Shown here piece by piece: positions 47,644-59,674 of a DNA stretch of 64,000 nt. Source of the DNA: Hevea brasiliensis (taxonomy: Eukaryota; Streptophyta; Magnoliopsida; Malpighiales; Euphorbiaceae); assembly GCF_030052815.1 (NCBI RefSeq), contig NC_079493.1, positions 123,762,394 through 123,826,393 on the forward strand, given 5' to 3'. The position numbers were made by a program, and so were the translations under genes. Numbering within the stretch: position 1 is the first letter of the stretch; the number at the start of each line of letters is the position of its first letter. Below the pieces are notes generated by a model. That model saw only the letters and a program-made list of their open reading frames with translations. It did not search any database and was not told where the DNA came from.

Positions 47644-48400
47644 GATTTATATGGCTCCAAAGAAAAAAGGAAGAGGTGAGTGTAGCAAAGATCAGAGTAG
47701 TAGTGAAGGTCAAAGTAGCAAGGTAAACTGAAAACTGCCCTCCCCTAGAAATAATAATGATTTTTACCTATTTGCTTCAAACAATATGTTCTTCCAGTGT
47801 GGGCTTTCGGATTTTGTCTATTGTTGGTTTTTGTTTTCAACCGTTGATAATTTTCGGGACTATGTTATGTTATTAATGGGATCTAAGAAGTGGGTTTTTG
47901 GGACTTGGCCTGAAAATGCTACCAAACCAGACAACTGCACTACTCTCCATTCTTTTTGCAGCTTCCACCTCATAGGCATTCCATGTCCCTATACCACCGC
48001 AGTAACCACTACCAAAAACCCACTTCAAGAAGTTGATTATTTTTTTTTTTTTTTAGGAAGCTGAAAGTTGATTGCTACAAACTTTTTTGCTTTTGAGGTT
48101 TTTAATTATCTGTATTCACATTTAGTAACTGATTGCTAAGGAAAAAAAAAAGTGTCTAGCCAAAGAGCCACTAGTGGTAGGCCTAAAGTCTAGAACTTAG
48201 CCAAAACTCTATTGCCAACTCATAAAAGCAGCAAAAAAGCCTGAGACTGGTATATTGTCTGTCTATCCAAAAATTGTTCAAATATGCTATCAAAAGATCA
48301 GCATATCAGTGCATAGTATCTCGTGAAAATATGGTTTTTAAACACTCATTTCGTTGGTATTGATTAAATAATTTTAAAAGTATTTACATATTTTCTTCAG
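47644..48400 (+). repeat. Monomer unit 64 (757 bp, class B)
   Basis: The frame stops at AACTGA, and the downstream frame is 47786-48064. It is nearly identical to unit 65 except that its tail after about 48100 is of the other subtype (GTATTCAC, GCTAAGG), so it looks recombinant. Confidence 0.95.
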
Positions 48401-49159
48401 GATTTATATGGCTCCAAAGAAAAAAGGAAGAGGTGAGTGTAGCAAAGATCAGAGTAGTAGTGAAGGTCAAAGTAGCAAGGTAAACTGAAAACTGCCCTCC
48501 CCTAGAAATAATAATGATTTTTACCTATTTGCTTCAAACAATATGTTCTTCCAGTGTGGGCTTTCGGATTTTGTCTATTGTTGGTTTTTGTTTTCAACCG
48601 TTGATAATTTTCGGGACTATGTTATGTTATTAATGGGATCTAAGAAGTGGGTTTTTGGGACTTGGCCTGAAAATGCTACCAAACCAGACAACTGCACTAC
48701 TCTCCATTCTTTTTGCAGCTTCCACCTCATAGGCATTCCATGTCCCTATACCACCGCAGTAACCACTACCAAAAACCCACTTCAAGAAGTTGATTATTTT
48801 TTTTTTTTTTTAGGAAGCTGAAAGTTGATTGCTACAAACTTTTTTGCTTTTGAGGTTTTTAATTATCTGTACTCACATTTAGTTACTGATTGCTATGGAA
48901 AAAATAAAAAGTGTCTAGCCAAAGAGCCACTAGTGGTAGGCCTAGAGTCTAGAACTTAGCCAAAACTCTATTGTCAACTCATAAAAGAAGCAAAAAAGCC
49001 TGAGACTTGTATATTGTCTGTCTATCCAAAAGTTGTTAAAATATGCTATCAAAAGATCAGCATATCAGTGCATAGTATCGCGTGAAAATATGGTTTTTAA
49101 ACACTCATTTCGTTGGTATTGATTAAATAATTTTAAAAGTATTTACATATTTTCTTCAG
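48401..49159 (+). repeat. Monomer unit 65 (759 bp, class B)
   Basis: Twin of unit 64, with downstream frame 48543-48821. The tail has GTACTCAC, TTAGTTACTG and the AATAAA-containing A-run. It has no separate counterpart in H5 copy 2. Confidence 0.95.
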
Positions 49160-49909
49160 GATTTATATGGCTCCAAAGAAAAAAGGAAGAGGTGAGTGTA
49201 GCAAAAATCAGAGTAGTAGTGAAGGTCAAAGTAGCATGGTAAACCAAACCGCTCTCCCGTTGAAATAAGTATGATTTTTACCTATTTGCTTCAAACAATA
49301 TGTTCTTCCAGTATGGGCTTTTGGATTTTGACTATTGTTGGTTTTTGTTTTAAGCCGTTGATAATTTTCTTGACTATGTTATGTTATTAATGGGATCTAA
49401 GAAGTGGGTTTTTTGGACTTGGTCTGAAAATGCTCCCAAACCAAACAACTACACTACTCTCCATTCTTTTTGCAGCTTCCACCTCATAGGCATTCCATGT
49501 CCCTATACCACCGCAGTCACCACTACCAAAAACCCACTTCAAGAAGTTGATTATTTTTTTTTTAAGAAGCTGAAAGTTGATTACTACAAGCTTTTTTGCT
49601 TTTGAGGTTTTTAATTATCTGTACTCACATTTAGTAACTGATTGCTAAGGAAAAAAAAAAGTGTCTAGCCAAAGAGCAACTAGTGGTAGGCCTAGAGTCT
49701 AGAACTTAGCCAAAACTCTATTGTCAACTCACAAAAGCAGCAAAAAAGCCTGAGACTATTATATTGTCTATCTATCCAAAGGTTGTTCAAATATGCTATC
49801 ACAAGATCAGCATATCAGTGCATAGTATCGCGTGAAAATATGGTTTTTAAACACTCATTTCGTTGGTATTGATTAAATAACATTAAAAGTGTTTACATAT
49901 TTTCTTCAG
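49160..49909 (+). repeat. Monomer unit 66 (750 bp, class B)
   Basis: The frame is broken at AAACCAAACCGC, where unit 73 has AAACCGAAAACTGC. It has AGCATGG at the donor. The tail frame is 49381-49605. Confidence 0.95.
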
Positions 49910-50662
49910 GATTTATATGGCTCCAAAGAAAAAAGGAAGAGGTGAGTGTAGCAAAGATCAGAGTAGTAGTGAAGGTCAAAGTAGCAAGGTAAACCGAAAA
50001 CTGCCCTCCCCTAGAAATAAGTATGATTTTTACCTATTTGCTTCAAACAATATGTTCTTCCAGTATGGGCTTTCGGATTTTGACTATTTTTGGTTTTTGT
50101 TTTAAGCCGTTGATAATTTTCTGGACTATGTTATGTAATTAATGGGATCTAAGAAGTGGATTTTTGGGACTTGGTCTGAAAATGCTCCCAAACCAAACAA
50201 CTGCACTACTCTCCATTCTTTTTGCAGCTTCCACCTCATAGGCATTCCATGTCCCTGTACCACCGCAGTCACCACTACCAAAAACCCACTTCAACAAGTT
50301 GATTATTTTTTTTTTTAAGAAGTTTAAAGTTGATTACTGCAAGCTTTTTTGCTTTTGAGGTTTTTAATTATCTGTACTCACATTTAGTAACTGATTGCTA
50401 AGGAAAAAAAAAAGTGTTTAGCCAAAGAGCCACTAGTGGTAGGCCTAGAGTCTAGAACTTAGCCGAAACTCTATTGTCAACTCATAAAAGTAGCAAAAAA
50501 GCCTGAGACTAGTATATTGTCTGTCTATCCAAAGGTTGTTCAAATATGCTATCAAAAGATCAGCAGATCAGTGCATAGTATCGCGTGAAAATATGGTTTT
50601 TAAACACTCATTTCGTTGGTATTGATTAAATAATTTTAAAAGTATTTACATATTTTCTTCAG
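49910..50662 (+). repeat. Monomer unit 67 (753 bp, class B)
   Basis: ATG frame 49917-50105 has 62 codons and stops at TTTTAAGCC. It shares GTAATTAATGGG and TTCAACAAG with units 74 and 85. Confidence 0.95.
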
Positions 50663-51413
50663 GATTTATATGGCTCCGAAGAAAAAAGGAAGAGGTGAGT
50701 GCAGCAAAGATCAGAGTAGTAGTGAAGGTCAAAGTAGCAAGGTAAACTGAAAACTGCTCTCCCTTAGAAATAAGTTGATTTTTACCTATTTGCTTCAAAC
50801 AATATGTTCTTCCAGTATGGGCTTTTGGATTTTGACTATTGTTGGTTTTTGTTTTAAGCCGTTGATAATTTTCTTGACTATGTTATGTTATTAATGGGAT
50901 CTAAGAAGTGGGTTTTTGGGACTTGGTCTGAAAATGCTCCCAAACCAAACAACTGCACTACTCTCCATTCTTTTTGCAGCTTCCACCTCATAGGCATTCC
51001 ATGTCCCTATACCACCGCAGTCACCACTACCAAAAACCCACTTCTAGAAGTTGATTATTTTTTTTTTTAAGAAGCTGAAAGTTGATTACTACAAGCTTTT
51101 TTGCTTTTGAGGTATTTAATTATATGTACTCACGTTTAGTAACTGATTGCTAAGGAAAAAAAAAGTGTCTAGCCAAAGAGCCACTAGTGGTAGGCCTAGA
51201 GTCTAGAACTTAGCCAAAACTCTATTGTCAAATCACAAAAGCAGCAAAAAAGCCTGAGACTATTATATTGTCTGTCTATCCAAAGGTTGTTCAAATATGC
51301 TATCAAAAGATCAGCATATCAGTGCATAGTATTGCGTGAAAATATGGTTTTTAAACACTCATTTGGTTGGTATTGATTAAATAATTTTAAAAGTATTTAT
51401 ATATTTTCTTCAG
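50663..51413 (+). repeat. Monomer unit 68 (751 bp, class B)
   Basis: Anchor ATGGCTCCGAAG, TGA at AACTGA, tail frame 50885-51070. Counterpart of unit 60. Confidence 0.95.
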
Positions 51414-52148
51414 GATTTATATGGCTCCAAAGAAAAAAGGAAGAGGTGAGTGTAGCAAATATCAGAGTAGTAGTGAAGGTCAAAGTAGCAAGGTAAACCG
51501 AAAACTGCTCTCCCCTAGAAATAAGTATGATTTTTACCTATTTGCTTCAAACAATATGTTCTTCCAGTATGGGCTTTCAGATTTTGACTATTGTTGGTTT
51601 TTATTTTCAGCCGTTGATAATTTTCTGGACTATGTTATGTTATTAATGGGATCTAAGAAGTAGGTTTTTGGGACTTGGTCTGAAAATGCTCCCAAACCAA
51701 ACAACTGCACTACTCTCCATTCTTTTTGCAGCTTCCACCTCATAGGCAATCCATGTCCCTATACCACCGCAGTCACCACTACCAAAAACCCACTTCAAGT
51801 AGTTGATTATTTTTATTTTTGAAGAAGCTGAAAGTTGATTACTACAAGCTTTTTTGCTTTTGAGGTTTTTAATTATCTGTACTCACATTTAGTAACTGAT
51901 TGCTTAGGAAAAAAAAAAGTTTCTAGCCAAAGAGCCACTAGTGGTAGGCCTAGAGTCTAGAACTTAGCCAAAACTCTCACAAAAGCAGCAAAAAAGCCTA
52001 AGACTAGTATATTGTCTGTCTATCCAAAGGTTGTTCAAATATGCTATCAAAAGATCAGCATATCAGTGCCTAGTATCGCGTGAAAATATGGTTTCATTTC
52101 GTTGGTATTGATTAAATAATTTTAAAAGTATTTACATATTTTCTTCAG
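51414..52148 (+). repeat. Monomer unit 69 (735 bp, class B, two deletions)
   Basis: ATG frame 51421-51663 has 80 codons and stops at AAGTAGG. It has the 10-bp deletion of unit 61 and a further 9-bp loss near 52095 (ATGGTTTCATTTCG). Confidence 0.95.
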
Positions 52149-52901
52149 GATTTATATGACTCCAAAGAAAAAAGCAAGAGGTGAGTGTAGCAAACATCAA
52201 AGTAGTAGTGAAGGTCAAAGTAGCAAGGTAAACCGAAAACTGCTATCCCCTAGAAATAAGTATGATTTTTACCTATTTGCTTCAAACAATATGTTCTTCC
52301 CGTATGGGCTTTCGGATTTTGACAATTGTTGGTTTTTGTTTTCAGCCGTTGATAATTTTCTGGACTATGTTATGTTATTAATGGGATCTAAGAAGTGGGT
52401 TTTTGGGACTTGGTCTGAAAATGCTCCCAAACCAAACAACTGCACTACTCTCCATTCTTTTTGTAGCTTCCACCTCATAGGCATTCCATGGCCCTATACC
52501 ACCGCAGTCACCACTACCAAAAACCCACATCAAGAAGTTGATTTTTTTTTTTTTTAAGAAGCTAAAAGTTGATTACTACAAACTTTTTTGCTTTTGAGGT
52601 TTTTAATTATCTGTATTCACATTTAGTAACTGATTGCTAAGGAAAAAAAAAAGTGTCTAGCCAAAGAGCCACTAGTGGTAGGCCTAAAGTCTAGAACTTA
52701 GTTAAAACTCTATTGCCAACTCATAAAAGCAGCAAAAAAGCCTGAGACTGGTATATTGTCTGTCTATCCAAAAATTGTTCAAATATGCTATAAAAAGATC
52801 AGCATATCAGTGCATAGTATCGCGTGAAAATATGGTTTTTAAACACTCATTTCGTTGGTATTCATTAAATAATTTTAAAAGTATTTACATATTTTCTTCA
52901 G
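52149..52901 (+). repeat. Monomer unit 70 (753 bp, class B)
   Basis: Anchor ATGACTCCAAAG. ATG frame 52156-52557 is open for 133 codons, with an AAAGCAAGAGG variant. Confidence 0.95.
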
Positions 52902-53654
52902 GATTTATATGGCTCCAAAGAAAAAAGGAAGAGGTGAGTGTAGCAAAGATCAGAGTAGTAGTGAAGGTCAAAGTAGCAAGGTAAACCGAAAACTGCCCTC
53001 CCCTAGAAATAAAAATGATTTTTACCTATTTGCTTCAAACAATATGTTCTTCCAGTGTGGGCTTTCGGATTTTGACTATTGTTGGTTTTTATTTTCAACC
53101 GTTGATAATTTTCGGGACTATGTTATGTTATTAATGGGATCTAAGAAGTGGGTTTTTGGGACTTGGTCTGAAAATGCTCCCAAACCAAACAATTGCACTA
53201 CTCTCCATTCTTTTTGTAGCTTCCACCTCATTGGCATTCCATGGCCCTATACCACCGCAGTCACCACTACCAAAAACCCACATCAAGAAGTTGATTTTTT
53301 TTTTTTTTAAGAAGCTAAAAGTTGATTACTACAAACTTTTTTGCTTTTGAGGTTTTTAATTATCTGTATTCACATTTAGTAACTGATTGCTAAGGAAAAA
53401 AAAAAGTGTCTAGCCAAAGAGCCACTAGTGGTAGGCCTAAAGTCTAGAACTTAGCCAAAACTCTATTGCCAACTCATAAAAGCAGCAAAAAAGCCTGAGA
53501 CTGGTATATTGTCTGTCTATCCAAAAATTGTTCAAATATGCTATCAAAAGATCAGCATATCAGTGCATAGTATCTCGTGAAAATATGGTTTTTAAACACT
53601 CATTTCGTTGGTATTGATTAAATAATTTTAAAAGTATTTACATATTTTCTTCAG
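52902..53654 (+). repeat. Monomer unit 71 (753 bp, class B)
   Basis: ATG frame 52909-53310 is open for 133 codons. It is the intact counterpart of unit 63. Confidence 0.95.
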
Positions 53655-54413
53655 GATTTATATGGCTCCAAAGAAAAAAGGAAGAGGTGAGTGTAGCAAA
53701 GATCAGAGTAGTAGTGAAGGTCAAAGTAGCAAGGTAAACTGAAAACTGCCCTCCCCTAGAAATAATAATGATTTTTACCTATTTGCTTCAAACAATATGT
53801 TCTTCCAGTGTGGGCTTTCGGATTTTGACTATTGTTGGTTTTTGTTTTCAACCGTTGATAATTTTCGGGACTATGTTATGTTATTAATGGGATCTAAGAA
53901 GTGGGTTTTTGGGACTTGGCCTGAAAATGCTACCAAACCAGACAACTGCACTACTCTCCATTCTTTTTGCAGCTTCCACCTCATAGGCATTCCATGTCCC
54001 TATACCACCGCAGTAACCACTACCAAAAACCCACTTCAAGAAGTTGATTATTTTTTTTTTTTTTTAGGAAGCTGAAAGTTGATTGCTACAAACTTTTTTG
54101 CTTTTGAGGTTTTTAATTATCTGTACTCACATTTAGTTACTGATTGCTATGGAAAAAATAAAAAGTGTCTAGCCAAAGAGCCACTAGTGGTAGGCCTAGA
54201 GTCTAGAACTTAGCCAAAACTCTATTGTCAACTCATAAAAGAAGCAAAAAAGCCTGAGACTTGTATATTGTCTGTCTATCCAAAAGTTGTTAAAATATGC
54301 TATCAAAAGATCAGCATATCAGTGCATAGTATCGCGTGAAAATATGGTTTTTAAACACTCATTTCGTTGGTATTGATTAAATAATTTTAAAAGTATTTAC
54401 ATATTTTCTTCAG
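53655..54413 (+). repeat. Monomer unit 72 (759 bp, class B)
   Basis: The frame stops at AACTGA, and the downstream frame is 53797-54075. The A-run contains AATAAA. It is the counterpart of units 64/65 and 83. Confidence 0.95.
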
Positions 54414-55165
54414 GATTTATATGGCTCCAAAGAAAAAAGGAAGAGGTGAGTGTAGCAAAAATCAGAGTAGTAGTGAAGGTCAAAGTAGCAAGGTAAACCG
54501 AAAACTGCTCTCCCGTTGAAATAAGTATGATTTTTACCTATTTGCTTCAAACAATATGTTCTTCCAGTATGGGCTTTTGGATTTTGACTATTGTTGGTTT
54601 TTGTTTTAAGCCGTTGATAATTTTCTTGACTATGTTATGTTATTAATGGGATCTAAGAAGTGGGTTTTTTGGACTTGGTCTGAAAATGCTCCCAAACCAA
54701 ACAACTACACTACTCTCCATTCTTTTTGCAGCTTCCACCTCATAGGCATTCCATGTCCCTATACCACCGCAGTCACCACTACCAAAAACCCACTTCAAGA
54801 AGTTGATTATTTTTTTTTTAAGAAGCTGAAAGTTGATTACTACAAGCTTTTTTGCTTTTGAGGTTTTTAATTATCTGTACTCACATTTAGTAACTGATTG
54901 CTAAGGAAAAAAAAAAGTGTCTAGCCAAAGAGCAACTAGTGGTAGGCCTAGAGTCTAGAACTTAGCCAAAACTCTATTGTCAACTCACAAAAGCAGCAAA
55001 AAAGCCTGAGACTATTATATTGTCTATCTATCCAAAGGTTGTTCAAATATGCTATCACAAGATCAGCATATCAGTGCATAGTATCGCGTGAAAATATGGT
55101 TTTTAAACACTCATTTCGTTGGTATTGATTAAATAACATTAAAAGTGTTTACATATTTTCTTCAG
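54414..55165 (+). repeat. Monomer unit 73 (752 bp, class B)
   Basis: The frame stops at CGTTGAAAT. The tail frame is 54637-54861. Confidence 0.95.
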
Positions 55166-55916
55166 GATTTATATGGCTCCAAAGAAAAAAGGAAGAGGTG
55201 AGTGTAGCAAAGATCAGAGTAGTAGTGAAGGTCAAAGTAGCAAGGTAAACCGAAAACTGCCCTCCCCTAGAAATAAGTATGATTTTTACCTATTTGCTTC
55301 AAACAATATGTTCTTCCAGTATGGGCTTTCGGATTTTGACTATTTTTGGTTTTTGTTTTAAGCCGTTGATAATTTTCTGGACTATGTTATGTAATTAATG
55401 GGATCTAAGAAGTGGATTTTTGGGACTTGGTCTGAAAATGCTCCCAAACCAAACAACTGCACTACTCTCCATTCTTTTTGCAGCTTCCACCTCATAGGCA
55501 TTCCATGTCCCTGTACCACCGCAGTCACCATTACCAAAAACCCACTTCAACAAGTTGATTTTTTTTTTTTTTAAGAAGTTTAAAGTTGATTACTGCAAGC
55601 TTTTTTGCTTTTGAGGTTTTTAATTATCTGTACTCACATTTAGTAACTGATTGCTAAGGAAAAAAAAGTGTCTAGCCAAAGAGCCACTAGTGGTAGGCCT
55701 AGAGTCTAGAACTTAGCCAAAACTCTATTGTCAGCTCACAAAAGCAGCAAAAAAGCCTGAGACTATTATATTGTCTGTCTATCCAAAGGTTGTTCAACTA
55801 GGCTATCAAAAGATCAGCATATCAGTGCATAGTATCGCGTGAATGTATGGTTTTTAAACACTCATTTCGTTGGTATTGATTAAATAATTTTAAAAGTATT
55901 TACATATATTCTTCAG
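55166..55916 (+). repeat. Monomer unit 74 (751 bp, class B)
   Basis: ATG frame 55173-55361 has 62 codons and stops at TTTTAAGCC. Confidence 0.95.
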
Positions 55917-56669
55917 GATTTATATGGCTCCAAAGAAAAAAGGAACAGGTGAGTGCAGCAAAGATCAGAGTAGTAGTGAAGGTCAAAGTAGCAAGGTAAA
56001 CTGAAAACTGCTCTCCCCTAGAAATAAGTATGATTTTTACCTATTTGCTTCAAACAATATGTTCTTCCAGTATCGGCTTTCGGATTTTGACTATTGTTGG
56101 TTTTTATTTTCAGCCGTTGATAATTTTCTGGACTATGTTATGTTATTAATGGGATCTAAGAAGTGGGTTTTTGGGACTTGGTCTGAAAATGCTCTCAAAC
56201 CAAACAACTGCACTACTCTCCATTCTTTTTGCAGCTTCCACCTCATAGGCATTCCATGTCCCTATACCACCGCAGTCACCACTACCAAAAACCCACTTCA
56301 AGAAGTTGATTATTTTTTTTTTTTAAGAAGTTTAAGGTTGATTACTGCAAGCTTTTTTGCTTTTGAGGTTTTTAATTATCTGTACTCACATTTAGTAATT
56401 GATTACTAAGGAAAAAAAAAAGTGTCTAGCCAAAGAGCCACTAGTGGTAGGCCTAGAGTCTAGAACTTAGCCAAAACTCTATTGTCAACTCACAAAAGCA
56501 GCAAAAAAGCCTGAGACTAGTATATTGTCTGTCTATCCAAAGGTTGTTCAAATATGCTATCAAAAGATCGAGATATCGATTACGATGTCGCGTGAAAATA
56601 TGGTTTTTAAACACTCATTTTGTTGGTATTGATTAAATAATTTTAAAAGTATTTACATAATTTCTTCAG
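55917..56669 (+). repeat. Monomer unit 75 (753 bp, class B)
   Basis: It has a CAG|GTGAGT donor and a TATATTCTTCAG acceptor flank. The frame stops at AACTGA, and the downstream frame 56059-56409 has 116 codons. The tail has an ATCGAT-type block. Confidence 0.95.
56566..56592 (+). other. ATCGAT-type replaced block
   Basis: It reads GATCGAGATATCGATT then ACGATGTCGCG. Confidence 0.8.
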
Positions 56670-57419
56670 GATTTATATGGCTCCAAAGAAAAAAGGAAGA
56701 GGTGAGTGTAGCAAACATCAGAGTAGTAGTGAAGGTCAAAGTAGCAAGGTAAACCGAAAACTGCTCTCCCCTAGAAATAAGTTGATTTTTACCTATTTGC
56801 TTCAAACAATATGTTCTTCCAGTATGGGCTTTTGGATTTTGACTATTGTTGGTTTTTGTTTTAAGCCGTTGATAATTTTCTTGACTATGTTATGTTATTA
56901 ATAGGATCTAAGAAGTGGGTTTTTGGGACTTGGTCTGAAAATGCTCCCAAACCAAACAACTGCACTACTCTCCATTCTTTTTGCAGCTTCCACCTTATAG
57001 GCATTCCATGTCCCTATACCACCGCAATCACCACTACCAAAAACCCACTTCAAGAAGTTAATTTTTTTTTTTTTAAGAAGCTGAAAGTTGATTACTACAA
57101 GCTTTTTTGCTTTTGAGGTTTTTAATTATATGTACTCACATTTAGTAACTGATTGCTAAGGAAAAAAAAAAGTGCCTAGCCAAAGAGCCACTAGTGGTAG
57201 GCCTAGAGTCTAGAACTTAGCCAAAACTCTATTGTCAACTCATAAAAGCAGCAAAAAGAGTGAGACTAGTATATTGTCTGTCTATCCAAAGGTTGTTCAA
57301 ATATGCTATCAAAAGATCAGCATATCAGTGCATAATATCGTGTGAAAATATGGTTTTGAAACACTCATTTCGTTTGTATTGATTAAATAATTTTAAAAGT
57401 ATTTACATATTTTCTTCAG
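56670..57419 (+). repeat. Monomer unit 76 (750 bp, class B)
   Basis: ATG frame 56677-56901 (74 codons) is frameshifted at AAGTTGATTT. The tail frame is 56892-57116. Confidence 0.95.
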
Positions 57420-58173
57420 GATATATGTGGCTCCAAATAAAAAAGGAAGAGGTGAGTGTAGCAAAGATCAGAGAAGTAGTGAAGGTCAAGGAAGCAAGGT
57501 AAACCGAAAACTGCTCTCCCCTATAAATAAGTATGATTTTTACCTATTTGCTTCAAACAATATGTTCTTCCAGTATGGGCTTTCGGATTTTGACAATTGT
57601 TGGTTTTTGTTTTCAGCCGTTGATAATTTTCTGGACTATGTTATGTTATTAAGGGGATCTAAGAAGTGGGTTTTTGGGACTTGGTCTGAAAATGCTCCCA
57701 AACCAAACAACTGCACTACTCTCCATTCTTTTTGCAGCTTCCACCTCATAGGCATTCCATGTCCCTATACCACCGCAGTCACCACTACCAAAAACCCACA
57801 TCAAGAAGTTGATTATTATTTTTTTTTTAAGAAGCTGAAAGTTGATTACTACAAACTTTTTTGCTTTTGAGGTTTTTAATTATCTGTATTCACATTTAGT
57901 AACTGATTGCTAAGGAAAAAAAAAAGTGTCTAGCCAAAGAGCCACTAGTGGTAGGCCTAGAGTCTAGAACTTAGCCAAAACTCTATTGCCAACTCATAAA
58001 AACAGCAAAAAAGCCTGAGACTAGTATATTGTGTGTTTATCCAAAGGTTGTTCAAATATGCTATCAAAAGATCGATATCGATTGCATAGTATCGCGTGAA
58101 AATATGGTTTTTAAACACTCATTTCGTTGGTATTGATTAAATAATTTTAAAAGTATTTACATATTTTCTTCAG
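57420..58173 (+). repeat. Monomer unit 77 (754 bp, class AB)
   Basis: GTG frame 57427-57870 is open for 147 codons. It has CCAAATAAAAAAGG, which also contains AATAAA. The tail has an ATCGAT-type block. Confidence 0.95.
58070..58098 (+). other. ATCGAT-type replaced block
   Basis: It reads GATCGATATCGATTGCATAG, then the normal TATCGCG. Confidence 0.8.
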
Positions 58174-58921
58174 GATTTATATGGCTCCAAAGAAAAAAGG
58201 AAGAGGTGAGTGTAGCAAAGATCAGAGTAGTAGTGAAGGTCAAAGTAGCAAGGTAAACCGAAAACTGCCCTCTCCTAGAAATAAGAATGATTTTTACCTA
58301 TTTGCGTCAAACAATATGTTCTTCCGAGGTGGGCTTTGATTTTGACTTTTGTTGGTTTTGTTTTCAACCGTTGATAATTTTCTGGACTACGTTATGTTAT
58401 TAATGGGATCTAAGAAGTGGGTTTTTGGGACTTGGTCTGAAAATGCTCCCAAACCAGACAACTGCACTACTCTCCTTTCTTTTTGCAGCTTCCACCTCAA
58501 AGGCATTCCATGTCCCTATACCACCGCAGTAACCACTACCAAAAACCTACTTCAAAAAGTTGATTTTTTTTTTTTTTAAGAAGCTGAAAGTTGATTGCTA
58601 CAAACTTTTTTGCTTTTGAGGTTTTTAATTATCTGTACTCACATTTAGTAACTGATTGCTATGAAAAAAAAAGGGTCTAGCCAAAGTGCCACTAGTGGTA
58701 CGCCTAGAGTCTAGAACTTAGCCAAAACTCTATTGTCAACTCACAAAAGCTGCAAAAAAGCCTGAGACTAGTATATTGTCTGTCTATCCAAAGGTTGTTC
58801 AAATATGCTATCAAAAGATCAGCATATCAGTGCATAGTATCGCGTGAAAATATGGTTTTGAAACACTCATTTCGTTTGTATTGATTAAATAATTTTAAAA
58901 GTATTTACATATTTTCTTCAG
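58174..58921 (+). repeat. Monomer unit 78 (748 bp, class B)
   Basis: The frame is broken at TTCCGAGGTGGG and GGCTTTGATTTT, with a GGTTTTGTTTTC base loss. Otherwise it shares the private variants of unit 51. The tail frame is 58349-58579. Confidence 0.95.
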
Positions 58922-59674
58922 GATTTATGTGGCTCCAAAGAAAAAAGGAAGAGGTGAGTGTAGCAAAGATCAGAGTAGTAGTGAAGGTCAAGGTAGCAAG
59001 GTAAACCGAAAACTGCTCTTCCCTAGAAATAAGTATAATTTTTACCTATTTGCTTCAAACAATATGTTCTTCCAGTATGGGCTTTCGGATTTTGACAATT
59101 GTTGGTTTTTGTTTTCTGCCGTTGATAATTTTCTGGACTATGTTATGTTATTAATGGGATCTAAGAAGTGGGATTTTGGGACTTGGTCTGAAAATGCTCC
59201 CAAACCAAACAACTGCACTACTCTCCATTCTTTTTGCAGCTTCCACCTCATAGGCATTCCATGTCCCTATACCACTGCAGTCACCACTACCAAAAACCCA
59301 CATCAAGAAGTTGATTATTTTTTTTTTTAAGAAGCTGAAAGTTGATTACTACAAACTTTTTTGCTTTTGAGGTTTTTAATTATTTGTATTCACATTTAGT
59401 AACTGATTGCTAAGGAAAAAAAAAAGTGTCTAGCCAAAGAGCCACTAGTGGTAGGCCTAGAGTCTAGAACATAGCCAAAACTCTGTTGCCAACTCATAAA
59501 AGCAGCAAAAAAGCCTGAGACTAGTATATTGTCTGTCTATCCAAAGGTTGTTCAAATATGCTATCAAAAGATCAGCATATCAGTGCATAGTATCGCGTGA
59601 AAATATGGTTTTTAAACACTCATTTCGTTGGTATTGATTAAATAATTTTAAAAGTATTTACATATTTTCTTCAG
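58922..59674 (+). repeat. Monomer unit 79 (753 bp, class AB)
   Basis: GTG frame 58929-59330 is open for 133 codons. It is related to unit 49. Confidence 0.95.

Larger units (their letters stand above)
44450..50460 (+). repeat. Eight-unit duplication H5, copy 1 (units 60-67)
   Basis: Units 60-64 match units 68-72 at offsets 6017, 6017, 6008, 6008 and 6011 bp. Units 66-67 match units 73-74 at 5254 and 5256 bp. Copy 1 therefore has one extra unit (65, a twin of 64). The copies abut near 50.46 kb. Confidence 0.92.
50463..55660 (+). repeat. Eight-unit duplication H5, copy 2 (units 68-74)
   Basis: Seven units, lacking a second twin of unit 72. The match ends in the tail of unit 74, after AAGTTTAAAG and ACTGCAAGC. 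Confidence 0.92.
53570..55718 (+). repeat. Block H6, copy 1 (units 72-74)
   Basis: Units 72-74 match units 83-85 at offsets 8282, 8282 and 8276 bp, sharing the GTATCTCGTG flank, the AATAAA A-run, CGTTGAAAT, TTTTTTGGAC and GTAATTAATGGG. Confidence 0.88.
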
